DNA of 64,000 nucleotides from Vespula vulgaris (GCF_905475345.1 NC_066592.1:1990001-2054000), one strand, 5' to 3'; shown: positions 11,639-22,616, numbered from the stretch's first letter. Numbers and translations: made by a program. The notes: generated by a model from the sequence alone, not told the origin.

Positions 11639-11668
11639 CCCCCCTCCCTCCTACCCCCCCAAACACCC
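11639..11668 (-). other. Predicted G-quadruplex (minus strand)
   Basis: The plus strand carries four C-runs of 6, 3, 7 and 3 separated by loops of 1, 5 and 5 bases. The minus strand therefore meets the G3+N1-7 quadruplex rule. The sequence is non-coding. Confidence 0.6.
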
Positions 11669-11850
11669 TACTAGTCCCACCTCCTTCCACCTCGTGCTAC
11701 TTCTTTTCCTTTTCCTTCTCATTCTCCCCTCCCCTTTCAACAAAACAGGTTTCTTCTGTTCACGAAATTCGAACGTTCCCGCCTTCTTTCGGACAACCCA
11801 ACCACAAAATTTGCAACATTGTGTTTTTATATACATATCTCTCTATGTAT

Positions 11851-11853
11851 CTC

Positions 11854-11888
<35 letters not shown>

Positions 11889-11940
11889 CTTTTTTGTCTG
11901 TCCTTCTCTCTCTCTCTCTCTCTCTCTCTCCCTCTCTCTC
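11851..11940. repeat. (TTTC)n and (CT)n compound microsatellite
   Basis: Ten or so TTTC units are followed after a short spacer by a CT run. The tract is pure pyrimidine on the plus strand apart from a few G. Confidence 0.9.
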
Positions 11941-13013
11941 TTTATCCTTTTTTTTTAATTCTTCTTCTCTTATGCTTCTTTTCGCGGTTTCTTCTTTGCA
12001 TCGATTTTTCGAACGGTTCGTTCGTTCAATTTCCTCTACTTTATTTCGAAAAAAGGACGAAGCAAGAAAAAAAGAAATTAAAAGAATGGCCAAGAAAAAG
12101 AATGAGAAAAGAAAAAAAGAATCAGAAAAAGAAAAACTAAAAGGAAAATAAAAGAAAACGAAAAAGAAATCCTGTCAAGAGGCCCGACAGGTTTCTCTCG
12201 ATCGTGAGAGGATACAAATCGGAGAAGAATACTGAATCCGTGTGTTCAACATTAAAAAATGAAAATGAAAAGTAAAATTGATATTAATATACAAGAAAAA
12301 GGTATAAAGAAAGAAATAGAAAACTCGTTTATTCCGCAACCAATAGGAATGAGTGCAATTCGAAGATGTGTATATGTATTGGCTATGATGATAACTTGGC
12401 AATGATTTTTTCTTTCGAGGTCGATTTTTTTCTCTTTTTCTTTTTCTTTTTTTCTTCTTTCTTATCGGAGACGTTAATTTACCGAAGAAGAACTCAAACA
12501 ATGCCGATGCCGTATGCTAAGTCACGTGAGTTCGAATAATTAGCAGTGAGAAACATAGAACCGGTTCACTTACAAAGAATGGAGTCTCTTCGGTTAAATT
12601 GGACACGGTTTATAGGAAGCATATATCTTTTTCTTTAAGGAAGAAAGAAAAGAAAGGAAAGAAAGAAAAAAAGAAAAGAAAGGAAAGAAAGGAAGAGAAA
12701 GATTGAGAGAGAACTGTATATAATGATATATTCCTGTGAATGTAAGTGTGTTCATTAAAAGTGGGTCACACATCGAGAGATTAAGTAAATGGAAAAAAAA
12801 AGGGAAAAAGAAAATGTCTTCTTTTTCTTTTTTTTTTTTTTAAATCAAGATTTCTCATAAATTACCAGCACGCAAATGATTTTATCCATCTCTAATTTAA
12901 TTCAATTTTTTTTTTACTTTAATAAAAGATAATCCTGATAATAGATATTGTAATGTATTGTTATCTATTATTAAAGACTCTTCTTTTCATTTTTTAATTC
13001 ACATTATGAATGA

Positions 13014-13055
<42 letters not shown>

Positions 13056-13188
13056 AATTTTTTTTTATCAGTATGTATAATAAAACATATCACTTGATCG
13101 CCATTGTTAGATACAATTTTTTAAGGGGTTAGTCAGTACTCTCTCTTTTCTCTATCCCATCCCGTTACTAGATTAATCCAAAGTGGTC

Positions 13189-13505
13189 AAAAAATTTATG
13201 ACAACGATCTATCTCCTTCGTCCACTCCCACCAATTTCTTCTCGATAACAAAAAATTGATCTGCGTCGGTACCCTTAAAAAAAAAAAAAGAAAAAACAAA
13301 AAAAATTACTAAATATCATAATAATTTTCATGGACAGTCCTAGTTGCAACATTCTTTCTGTTTTCTTCACCCACCTTCACCCACTTCATCTCGAAAATAA
13401 ACAATTGATCTGCGTCGGTACCATTTAACAAAAAAAAAAAAAGAAAATGAAACTTATTATCAAGTTTCATAATAATTTTGACGGACAGTCTTCTGTTGAA
13501 ACGTT
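13189..13505. repeat. Diverged tandem duplication of about 150 bp
   Basis: TTGATCTGCGTCGGTACC occurs at 13257 and 13406, each followed by a poly-A run. CATAATAATTTT followed by a GGACAGTC block occurs at 13317 and 13468. The period is therefore about 149-151 bases. The first copy is partly eroded and the third is cut short by a CT repeat. The unit has no recognisable coding content. Confidence 0.8.
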
Positions 13506-13710
13506 CTCTCTCTCTCTCTCTCTTTTTCTTTTTCTTTCTTTCTTTTCCTTCGTATATAAATATACATATATACATAGAAATATGTCTGCGTAAAGAGAAG
13601 CGAATTCCACGTGCGTGCACCGCACTGCGCTTTCGAACTCGCAGCAGGACAACGAAACATCCCTGTTGGTATTGATCAAGGAGTGGTAGCGGGTGTTCTT
13701 GAACTCCAAC

Positions 13711-13775
13711 TGTTCTGTTCTGTTCTGTTCTGTTCTGTTCTGTTCTGTTCAGGTCTGTTCAGTTCAGTTCTGTTC
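13711..13775. repeat. (TGTTC)n pentanucleotide array
   Basis: Eight near-perfect TGTTC units run to about 13752, then decayed units (TGTTCAGG, AGTTC) to 13775. The unit differs from the dinucleotide repeats around it. Confidence 0.95.
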
Positions 13776-14292
13776 TTGGTTTCGGTTTACGATGCTTCTC
13801 GACAAACTATATGGCTTGCGTATATACACAAAGTTCTACATACATGTCTTTTAAACGTTTATTTGCACACGCATATACCTATATAAATAACGTATGTATG
13901 TATGGGTCTGTCTGTCTGTCTATCTATCTTTCTCTGCTGTATGTGTGTGTATGCGTATGTGTATGTACGTGAGTAAACGTATATACGATCGTAGGACCAA
14001 TATCATTTATCCCCTCGTAACGTTCTTTATCGCAATGACCAACAATTCATATCGAAGTTATATCGAGTTGCGCTCACTAAAATTCATACGACGATTAATC
14101 TGGTAACGTGCAATCTGATTGGTCAGTATCATAAAAATCTTTGTTTCTTTAATTGTACGACACGAGTAATGACCGATCGAAAAAAAAAAAAATTATTGGA
14201 CGTGTTGCGTGGAGAGATGGGATTTGATCTTCTTTTTTCTTTTTCTTTAATTCTTTTATCTTTTCTTTTCGATAGAAATTAAATTTCTATCC

Positions 14293-14298
<6 letters not shown>

Positions 14299-14339
<41 letters not shown>
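14299..14339. repeat. (TA)n microsatellite
   Basis: A perfect TA run of about 20 units. Confidence 0.95.
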
Positions 14340-14343
<4 letters not shown>

Positions 14344-14542
14344 GAAAATCCATTCGCGTTTTAATTGATTATCACAAGCTGACAATCGTGTTAATAAATT
14401 AGATTTTCCTCGATAGCACCCCCACCGGTCAGTGTCAGAAGCACTTCGGTAATTATAGCTAATCGCGTCATGTCATTTTCGTTATTGAAATAAATTCCGT
14501 CGATTAACCGCATGAGTCTCGTCACGTGATTTTTCGATGTCC

Positions 14543-14545
14543 ATA

Positions 14546-14594
<49 letters not shown>
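14543..14594. repeat. (TA)n microsatellite
   Basis: A TA run of about 25 units with one ATGTA interruption at its left end. It lies about 15 bases right of a TCACGTGA palindrome at 14522-14529. Confidence 0.95.
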
Positions 14595-14602
<8 letters not shown>

Positions 14603-14716
14603 TTTCTATATTTATGTTTTCCTTTTTTAAATCCTTTGTTTATCGGCAGATATAACAAATTGCTAATAATTATGATAACATACAATAACATACAATAACT
14701 ATGATAAAACAACAGC

Positions 14717-14772
<56 letters not shown>
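14717..14772. repeat. (AAT)n microsatellite
   Basis: About 18 uninterrupted AAT units. Confidence 0.95.
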
Positions 14773-14775
<3 letters not shown>

Positions 14776-15003
14776 CAAGAGTAATGACTTTTTACGGGAA
14801 AGCACGAATTAGAATTCCAAATGAATTGCAAATATGGCGACACACACGAAAAAATATCACTGATAGACCTTGAAAATGCGTTAAATGTGTTCAAGCCCGA
14901 GGTTGAATTAAATTTCCATAGTTTTCGCGAGTAGTACGTGTAAAATTTCGTGAATGAAATGTTTGATTAGCTGTTTTTTATTCATTGATAAAAAAAGAGT
15001 AAC

Positions 15004-15034
<31 letters not shown>

Positions 15035-15188
15035 GAACCGAATCGAAGAGAACGAACGAATGAACGAAAAAAGATATCGAGAGAGAAGCTCGTGAAAAAA
15101 GGAACAAACAAAAAAAAAGAAATAAAAAAAAAAAAAATAAAAATATGAAATAAATACGCTACTACGTCATCGTGCGAATAGCGATGAC

Positions 15189-15228
15189 GGGTGAGAAGGG
15201 TGTGGGGGTGGTCGGGGGTGGAGTTGGG
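15189..15228 (+). other. Predicted G-quadruplex (plus strand)
   Basis: G-runs of 3, 3, 5, 5 and 3 are separated by loops of 6, 3, 5 and 7 bases, which meets the canonical quadruplex rule with one spare run. It sits just left of a long ATAC/TA compound repeat. Confidence 0.65.
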
Positions 15229-15294
15229 TTAAAGTGAGCCAGCGTTTAATGTCCTCGTGCTAAAAACGACACAATGTCACCGTCTAGCGCGTGA

Positions 15295-15374
15295 AAATAC
15301 ATACATACATACATACATACATACATACATACATACATACATACATACAGAAATACATACATATCTACATATAG

Positions 15375-15427
<53 letters not shown>

Positions 15428-15487
15428 TATATATATACATATATACATACATACAGAAATACATACATATATACATATAGAAATAGA
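15295..15487. repeat. Compound (ATAC)n-(TA)n-(ATAC)n block with mirrored ends
   Basis: An ATAC array at 15295-15350 leads through AGAAATACATACATATCTACATATAGAAATA into a TA array at 15377-15420. A related CATACAGAAATACATACATA segment appears again on the far side. The whole block is about 190 bases of tetranucleotide and dinucleotide repeat. Confidence 0.9.
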
Positions 15488-15966
15488 TCATATGCTCTCG
15501 ATGGATACCATTGCCTCTTCGTCCTCTGTTCGTTCATCTTTCTCAGCCTTTCATGGAAATGAACTCGAAAATACGAATACCACCTATTGCGTTGAATTTC
15601 GTCAAAATATAATCGACGAAATGGAGAAGAAATTCTCTAGAGTTGAAAATTCGTATCGTGACAAAAAGAAAAAGAAAAATAATAATGATAATAATAATAA
15701 TAATAATAAAAGTAAAAGATAGTCAAACTATTGTCGTCCGAAAGAACATTCTAATCCTTTCGATGAGATCGTCCTTCGTCCTAAGAAAAAACAGTCTGGT
15801 TTTTCCTTCTTTTTGGTTTCTCTTTTATTTTCTTTTCAATAAAAAAAAAAAAAAAAAAAAGAAAAAAAAACGAGTTAGATATGTACATTTTCTTTCTTTC
15901 TTTTTTGTTCTAAGCTAAAATATCATATTTGCTTTTAAGATCAGCAGAGGATCTTGGGAATTTTAA

Positions 15967-15998
<32 letters not shown>

Positions 15999-16086
15999 AA
16001 AAAAGATGAAAAAGGAAACAAAAATCGTTGAAAATGAAAAAGAGAGAGAAATAGATAGATAGATAGACAGAGAAAGAGAGAGAAAG

Positions 16087-16117
<31 letters not shown>

Positions 16118-16406
16118 GGCATATTTCTTTGCAAAATATGTCTTGTCTCTTTTTTTTTTCTCTTAGTGATTTATTCAAACACCGACCGAGTTTACTGTCC
16201 GTGGGTAAAAACGCGTGAATGTGAATGTAATCTAAAAGCTTAGCCAGATACGTGCCGACTGTCGGTCCGTACTCTCTAAAATATAGAACAGTATTAGATT
16301 CTTCCATCTCATTTCTCAAATACGCATTTCATACATTACATGTCATACATACATACATATGTACGATAAGACGTACAAATTTAAAAATAATAGATGGATG
16401 GATACA

Positions 16407-16484
16407 AGGTTGCATCGGATGGTTGATATTATTCAGTTCTATCGTGTTAGTACCTTGTACGTATGCATATAGTCGATGCAACCT
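16407..16484. repeat. 11-bp perfect inverted repeat in a complex patch
   Basis: AGGTTGCATCG at 16407-16417 is the exact reverse complement of CGATGCAACCT at 16474-16484, with a 56-base loop. A smaller pair, ACAAGGT/ACCTTGT, overlaps the same region. No function is known. Confidence 0.6.
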
Positions 16485-16597
16485 CGTGGTAGGACAAAAT
16501 TGTAGCTCTTGGGGGATGCTGGCCTTGCTCGATAGGAAAAGGGTGCGTAACGGCGTTTCTATGACAACAGACGCACAAAAAGCCCATTGATGCGTCA

Positions 16598-16641
<44 letters not shown>

Positions 16642-16749
16642 GTGTGTGTATGTGTTTGCATATATGAGCGTGTGCGTCGAGGTACTTCCGATAACCCTAT
16701 CATTTTATTTTCCTTTCTTCCCCGAATTTTTTTTTATCTCTTTTTTATT

Positions 16750-16754
<5 letters not shown>

Positions 16755-16812
<58 letters not shown>
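16755..16812. repeat. (CT)n microsatellite, long and uninterrupted
   Basis: About 28 perfect CT units, one of the two longest pure CT runs in the window. Confidence 0.97.
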
Positions 16813-16816
<4 letters not shown>

Positions 16817-17220
16817 ATTTGCTATATATATACACAGTCGTCTAGGAATATTTTCAATTACAATATCAAGACGTTCTTTAAGATCGATCTTTTTTTTCAT
16901 CCGCACGTTTTACCGAAACCATGTGTCGGCCATATCCAATCGATCATTTCCATTTACTACTTACACGGACCCCTTTTTTGTCAATTCTTTCTGTTTTCTT
17001 TTTCTGAAGTTGCTCAAGGATCTCAGACACATTCGGACGAAACGTATACTTCTGACACAGCAATCGTAAAATGTTTCAGTGTATATATATATATTTTTTT
17101 TGGTTTCTTTTTCTTTTTTTTTTGTTTTGCTTCTCTTTCCATTTCTTTTTTCTTTTTTTCTACTCACTCTCCTATTTCTCCGACCATTGAAATTCGTTCG
17201 ATGCTAGTACAATTTATATT

Positions 17221-17312
17221 CTTACGAGAAGAGAGCGCGCGCTTCGTAAGAGATGAAAGAAATGTCTCCCGAAGGATATATCCACGATAAGCCAGTTCCC
17301 GGGATTTATCGT
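17221..17312. repeat. Cluster of short palindromes
   Basis: CTTACGA at 17221-17227 pairs with TCGTAAG at 17244-17250 and encloses the palindrome AGCGCGCGCT at 17234-17243. A second pair, ACGATAA/TTATCGT, spans 17284-17312, with GGATATATCC just before it. The sequence is complex and CpG-rich against AT-rich flanks. It is a candidate regulatory element. Confidence 0.45.
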
Positions 17313-17465
17313 TTTGGGATCGTACCGATAAAACCTCTTTTGGATTTTAGACGTTGTGCTTTAGCGAGATTCCACGATCGACCAACCAAACGATCATTTC
17401 CTTAGAAAATAACGTTTCTATTTCCTTAAAAAATAACGTTTTATTCGATTCCTATTCCCTCGATC

Positions 17466-17534
17466 ATCATCATTATTACTATTATTATTATTGTTATTAT
17501 TATTATTGTTATTATTATTATTATTATTATTATT
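17466..17534. repeat. (ATT)n trinucleotide microsatellite
   Basis: ATT units with scattered G and C changes, preceded by a short ATC run. Confidence 0.9.
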
Positions 17535-17862
17535 GATCGATGATAAAACAGTATTTATTAAATAGTATTCATTAAATGATCATTGATTAATGAATATTTC
17601 CTTTCTTTAATGAATAATTGATTTATTAATTTATTTGTACTTCTTCAAGATAGAGAAGATTTATTTGAAATAATAATTTAAAGAATGTTGCAAATAAATA
17701 TAATTCGAAAATAAATATGCGATCGTAAATCTTTCGCTTCTTTTTTTTTCTTTTTTCACTTTTCTACACGTTGATTATTTAAATTTAAATTTAAATTAAA
17801 GTCCTTGTCGTGAAACGGATTTAATATCGTACTACCCGATAATTTCTTTTCAATTATCGTTA

Positions 17863-17893
<31 letters not shown>

Positions 17894-18960
17894 AAAAAAA
17901 ATCGGTAATAGATACTATATTCAGATCGTTCACGTAACGTGATAGTCGATCGTAGATAACATAAGAGAATGGACAAACATAATAAACGTAATGGAGGATA
18001 TAGATATAACCATTAAGGAGCTACAGTAGTTAATTAATGAAGTATTGTATGACGAAAAATGAAGTTGTGTTATAATAATATTTACCTATATTAAATTGTA
18101 TTATAATAAATCCTTTAACATATCATATCTATCTGCCGAAATATCGCGAATCAGAGTTTTTAACTTTTATACGAAAGCTCTTTGTCCCGTTTATTAACGA
18201 GAATTGTTAAATAAATATTAATACGGATATTATCAAGTATTATTAATTTATATATATATATATATATACATACACAATTTAATTGCTAAATTATTAACAA
18301 TAATTAAAAATCAATAATTTTTATAATAATTAATTGATAAATATTATAAACAATTATTAATAAACATTTGCTAATATTATTACTAATTATATCCATATAT
18401 ACACACATACATATATATATATATATATAAAAATGAATATAAAAAAAATATATATACATACAAAATAAAACATATAAAACCTTTCAGTAGCGTTTAGTCG
18501 CGTTGGAGAAAGAGAGAAATAAAAGACTAAATAAATAACCACGTAAATAAATAACTAGATAGAGAAAGAAACAAAGGAGAGAAAAAAAAAAGAAAAAGAG
18601 AATGAGAAAGTAAAGTCGATAAGGGGTGTAAGAAAACGATGAGGGGTTGAAGTCCTCAAGACGAGACGACGGGGTTGTTAGCCGCGAGAAGACGCGTCGG
18701 CATGGACGTCTAGTTGAGGTGGTATCGGTTGGTGAGTGAGAGAGAGAGAGAGAGAGGAGAGGAGAGGATAGAAGAGGAGAGGAGAAGAGAGAGGAGTGGT
18801 TATGGGTGGGGGGTGGCGGGGGTGTCTCGACGGACTGCGTGTGACTGCTGCCTACGCATGTGAGACGACCTCCCGCAAGGTTCCCCCACCCTGTTTACAT
18901 AAATCATCGAGGAAAACGTCGAATCTCATGTTCTTCTCTACTTCAAGCTATTGCTACTAG

Positions 18961-19058
18961 CTACTGCTGTTGTTGTTGCTGTTACTATTGCTGCTGTTGC
19001 TGTAGCTGATGCTGTAGCTGATGCTGTTGCTGTTACTGCTGCTGTTACTACTGTTACT
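18961..19058. repeat. (CTGTTA/CTGTTG)n diverged hexanucleotide array
   Basis: Repeated CTGTT and CTGCT units with frequent single-base changes span about 100 bases. It reads as Ala/Val or Leu runs in plus frames and Ser/Asn on the minus strand. These are not treated as genes because no non-repeat coding context surrounds them. Confidence 0.8.
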
Positions 19059-19547
19059 GCTTTTTATAACCCATCGGAGTCGATCGTCGGCCTCTCGGTC
19101 ATTCAACGACCCCACCCAGTCGACCCCGACCAACGTCATACCCGAACGAGACAGATCTGACACCGGCCTGAGATCATTTTCAGTTTTAAACAACGTGACA
19201 AGTGACAATTGTCACGAACAAAGATCACGATGATGATATACGACTACGACGAGGATGATGATGATGATATTGAGATAACGATGATATTTCTTAGCGACGA
19301 ATAATTATGTATCTATGTATAATCTATTCGGTTAACTATTTATTTATATCACCGATTAAGACAAAGAAAAAGAGTAAAATATACTGTAGGAATTACGAAC
19401 GTGAAAGGGAAATAAGACTGATCGATCTTCTTTTCTTGATTTGGGATTCAATAGCGAGAAATAAAACTCGTTGCTGATGGAATGAAGAGGAACAACGTAA
19501 AACTGTATGTGGCTGCGTGTATGAGAGAGAGAAAAAGAGCTAGATAG

Positions 19548-19548
19548 C

Positions 19549-19598
<50 letters not shown>

Positions 19599-19612
19599 GA
19601 GAGAGAGAGAGG
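19548..19612. repeat. (TAGA)n and (GA)n compound microsatellite
   Basis: Five TAGA units run straight into a GA array with GGAGAG interruptions. Confidence 0.92.
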
Positions 19613-20283
19613 GAACGAGAGAGTTGGCGGGCGCGGTCGAGGTGCCGAGTGGGGAGCGTGCTTCGTCTGCGACCTTGCTTGGGGTCGGCCCAAGGTCGCC
19701 AGATGCTCGCACGTCCCCTCCGTTTCCTTCCCCCTCTCCATCGCTCCATCTCTCTCTCTCTCTCTCTTTCTCTCTACACGTGGCTCGCGTTCGCTCGTTC
19801 TATCTTTCTCTTTCTCGATCGACACTGTTTGCCCTCTTCCACTACTTTTTCTTCTTATTATTCTTATTCTTATTCTTCTTCCTCTTCCTCCTCTTTCTTC
19901 TTCTCTTCTTCTTCTTCTTCTTCTTCTTCTTCTTTTACACAATTTTCTTAAAACGGGACTGCGACACGAGTTAACTCGAACAAAACCGAATAAGGTCGGA
20001 AAGGTGAAACGCGACAGGAAGAAAAGAAAGAAGGAAGGAAGGAAGGAAGGTAGAAAGGTAGGAAGGAAGAAAGCAAGTCCCTAGCTGTATCCTCGGGATC
20101 GATGCCAGGGTCAATGTCACGCCTACGAAAAAGAAGAAAAAAGAAGGAGGGGAGAGAGGGAGACAAGAAAGAACGCGAAAGAGGGTGAGGCTAACGTTGC
20201 TGATGTTGTCCCAGCCAGATCGTTGCCCGTCGGGAACGAACGAAACGCCGTCAAGGACCTTGGATAAACCGTGTCGTTTCCCT

Positions 20284-20322
<39 letters not shown>

Positions 20323-20428
20323 TTCCGTTGACGAATATTCTTCTTGATCCCAACCAGAGAACCGGAGATTCAGAATTGGGATGGTTGACCTATCTCTCGT
20401 TTTCTCTTCTTCTGTCTCTTCTTCTGTC

Positions 20429-20429
<1 letters not shown>

Positions 20430-20491
<62 letters not shown>

Positions 20492-20506
20492 CTCTCTCTC
20501 TCTCTG
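20430..20506. repeat. (TATC)n-(TC)n compound microsatellite
   Basis: About 15 TATC units run directly into TC units, ending in TGTCTCTCTTCAG at 20505-20517. The pyrimidine run plus CAG would act as a strong splice acceptor if transcribed on the plus strand. Confidence 0.95.
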
Positions 20507-20517
20507 TCTCTCTTCAG

Positions 20518-20620
20518 AAACATGTCCAAAGGCGAACGAAGATTGATGGCTTTCGGCGGCTGTTGCTCTTGCTCGGGAACGAGCTTCTATTGGATAACCG
20601 TCGTTATTCGTCCTCATTGA
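20518..20620 (+). CDS. Possible small exon or 32-residue microprotein (unrecognised)
   Basis: An ATG at 20522 in good context (GAAACATG) opens a 32-codon frame of normal, non-repeat composition. It starts MSKGERRLMAFGG, has a Cys cluster CCSCSG, then a short hydrophobic part FYWITVV, and stops at TGA 20618-20620. It is preceded at once by a strong acceptor-like sequence (long CT tract ending in CAG at 20517), so it could also be the start of a terminal exon. I recognise no family. The frame is short enough to occur by chance, and no donor or polyadenylation site clearly pairs with it. Confidence 0.2.
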
Positions 20621-20896
20621 TTGTTTGCGCATGATTTACGATGCCAGTTGCTGGGATCCACGAAGTGCAAGGAGTAATTGGATCGTACTTTTTATTCTCC
20701 GAATTCCTGTTGAGACGTCTCTTTTCTTCCCCTCCTTTTCCCTTTTTGTTTCTTTTTTTTTTGTTTTTTAATAACGCCGATATCTTGTTTTCTTTCGTTG
20801 CTCGTAATTCTTTCTTACGATTTCGGAAAAGAGTCACTTAGGTTAGAGCTTCCAATTTCTTTTTTTTTTTATCCAATAGTTTTCTAATGTTTCTTA

Positions 20897-20948
<52 letters not shown>

Positions 20949-21995
20949 GACTGTAGATAATATCTACTTTATCGATCGAGTCACTCCCACGTGAGACTAA
21001 CGAGCGCCATTTTATATGCGGATTTATATAAAACTTACATATGTACGCACACACACACACAACTTTTTCGTGAGAACGGTGATTCCTCCGGTAAAAATCA
21101 ACAGCATAGAGGGAAAATAATAAATTATTTCTCTCTCTCTCTCTCTCTCTATTTCCTAGATCATCTTCTTCCCATCTCTAGACTCTCTTATCTACACGAG
21201 ACAACAATTTTCAAAGATTCGTGAGAGTCCCTCTACTCTTCCTCCTTCTTCTCCTTCTCTTCTTCGTCTTCCTTCCTCTCCTCTTTTTTCCCATTCCTCC
21301 TCTTCTTCCTCCTCCTCCTCTTCTTCTTCTTCTTCATCTTCTTCTTCTTCGTCTTCCTCAAGCGCATCGAGCGACGTCGTCTCGTGGGAGATTCGATAAA
21401 TAGATAAGCAGGATTAAGTTCGTTCGTTCGACGTGCAGGAGCCATCGACCTGCCTTCACCCGCTTCACGATATAATAAACATCGACAGCACAAAACTTCA
21501 CGCTCTCGTTATCGCCCAACGATTGATTCGATTTCGTTGGTCGAGTAACAAGAAAAAGAAGAAGAAAAAGGAAAGAAAAAAAAAAAAACAACAAATTATG
21601 ATATTGCAGGTAGATAAGATTTTTCGTACGACAGGTCTTACCATTAATGCGGCCATATTTTCTTTTTTTCTTTTGTGGATTTAAATTATTTTGAATTTCA
21701 TTTAAAAAAGTATTTCTAACATTTCTAATTCATTAACATTATTTGTATATATATATATATATATGTATGTATAAATAATAATTTGTAATTTAAAAACAAT
21801 ATGTTCGATTAATATCTATATGAAATAAAAAATAAAAAAAAGGAAAGGAAAGAAAAGGAAATTAGAAAGAAACAAAAAAAAAAAAAGAATAAGAAAATGA
21901 ATTGTGTTTTCGGATTATTTCGTGAAAAAATAATAGAAAAATCGTCTAAGCTATAATCGTTGTTCTAATGGGCACGGCACACGTAGTTTATTACG
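20621..21995. other. Non-coding interval with TA and CTT/CCT tracts
   Basis: It holds complex sequence to about 20720, T-runs, a TA array at 20900-20946, CT at 21127-21150, a CTT/CCT tract at 21237-21356, a complex patch at 21357-21540 and AT-rich sequence after 21650. No gene is supported. Confidence 0.75.
20900..20946. repeat. (TA)n microsatellite
   Basis: A perfect TA run of about 23 units. Confidence 0.95.
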
Positions 21996-22230
21996 TCCTC
22001 GATGTCGGCCATTATCGTTTCCAGCGATTGTCGTGTCGGCCGTGGCTGCGGGCGCTCCCTGTTGCGCGACGATAATTTCTCGGAACCGTGACATTGACAC
22101 CTTATCGCGGTGGTCATTATTATCGGCGATAAGACGCCTAGCGACCGAATATGCCTCGTTAAAATCTCAACTTCTACGTACTTCAACATACTGTCGCAAT
22201 CGGTGTCAACGATCTAGCGAATGCATATGT
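21996..22230. promoter_or_regulatory. CpG-rich complex island, candidate regulatory element
   Basis: About 230 bases of balanced composition sit in AT-rich DNA. They include two opposed GATA-like sites, CTTATCGC at 22101-22108 and GCGATAAG at 22126-22133, which are exact reverse complements, with a further TATCGG between them. Frames are open in both directions but no protein is recognisable. An enhancer or an untranslated exon is possible. Confidence 0.35.
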
Positions 22231-22354
22231 ATATATATGCACATATATTTCTCGTATTATTTTTTTGTAAATATCCGACAAATGACAAACGAATTTCTAA
22301 TTTTATTCAACCTGAACCGACTAAAAATTATTCGCACGCACTATAAATCAACAA

Positions 22355-22404
<50 letters not shown>

Positions 22405-22616
22405 AAAAAACTAAAAGTATATCAAAAAGAAAATGACAAAATTAACGACCATGGAGAAAAATGTTTGTCCTAGTTTGCGGTCTTGAATAAAAAGAAACAA
22501 AAAGCAAGGAAAGAAAACAGCAAAAAAGAAAAGTAGGAAAAAACAAAGAAAAAAGAAAACGACACGCTATTTATCTCGGTATCGTAAACACAAAGCAATC
22601 TCTAATAATAAATCTA

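Larger units (their letters stand above)
10346..13185. other. Non-coding interval with pyrimidine/purine tracts
   Basis: Very AT-rich to about 10690, then TA at 10667-10686 and 11067-11088, CT/TATC at 11188-11225, a C-rich strand with G-quadruplex potential at 11639-11668, TTTC and CT at 11851-11940, GA/GAAA at 12640-12705 and TA at 13020-13051. There is one TCACGTGA palindrome at 12532-12539. No gene is supported. Confidence 0.8.
13506..18640. other. Non-coding interval dense in microsatellites
   Basis: It contains the TGTTC pentanucleotide array, three TA arrays (14299-14339, 14543-14594, 15377-15425), an AAT array, GA at 15005-15031 and 16040-16118, ATAC at 15295-15350, TA at 16602-16638, CT at 16755-16812 and ATT at 17466-17534, with many poly-A/T runs. 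Complex unique patches lie at 16230-16600 and 17210-17400. I see no gene in any frame beyond repeat read-through. Confidence 0.8.
18640..20517. other. Non-coding interval, CpG-rich with purine and pyrimidine tracts
   Basis: It contains a GA/GGA tract at 18734-18795, a G-rich run at 18803-18823, a CTGTTA-type array at 18961-19058, a complex patch at 19070-19230, TAGA+GA at 19548-19612, a CpG-rich patch at 19620-19740, CTT at 19847-19933, GGAA at 20026-20072, CT at 20285-20325 and TATC at 20430-20490. Composition resembles 5' flanking or untranslated DNA, but no gene can be fixed. Confidence 0.7.

Noticed and set aside
21965..22359. Overlapping open frames on both strands in the CpG island
   Set aside because: Frames open in both directions over 200 bases are expected when stop codons are rare in GC-balanced DNA. 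No family is recognisable.
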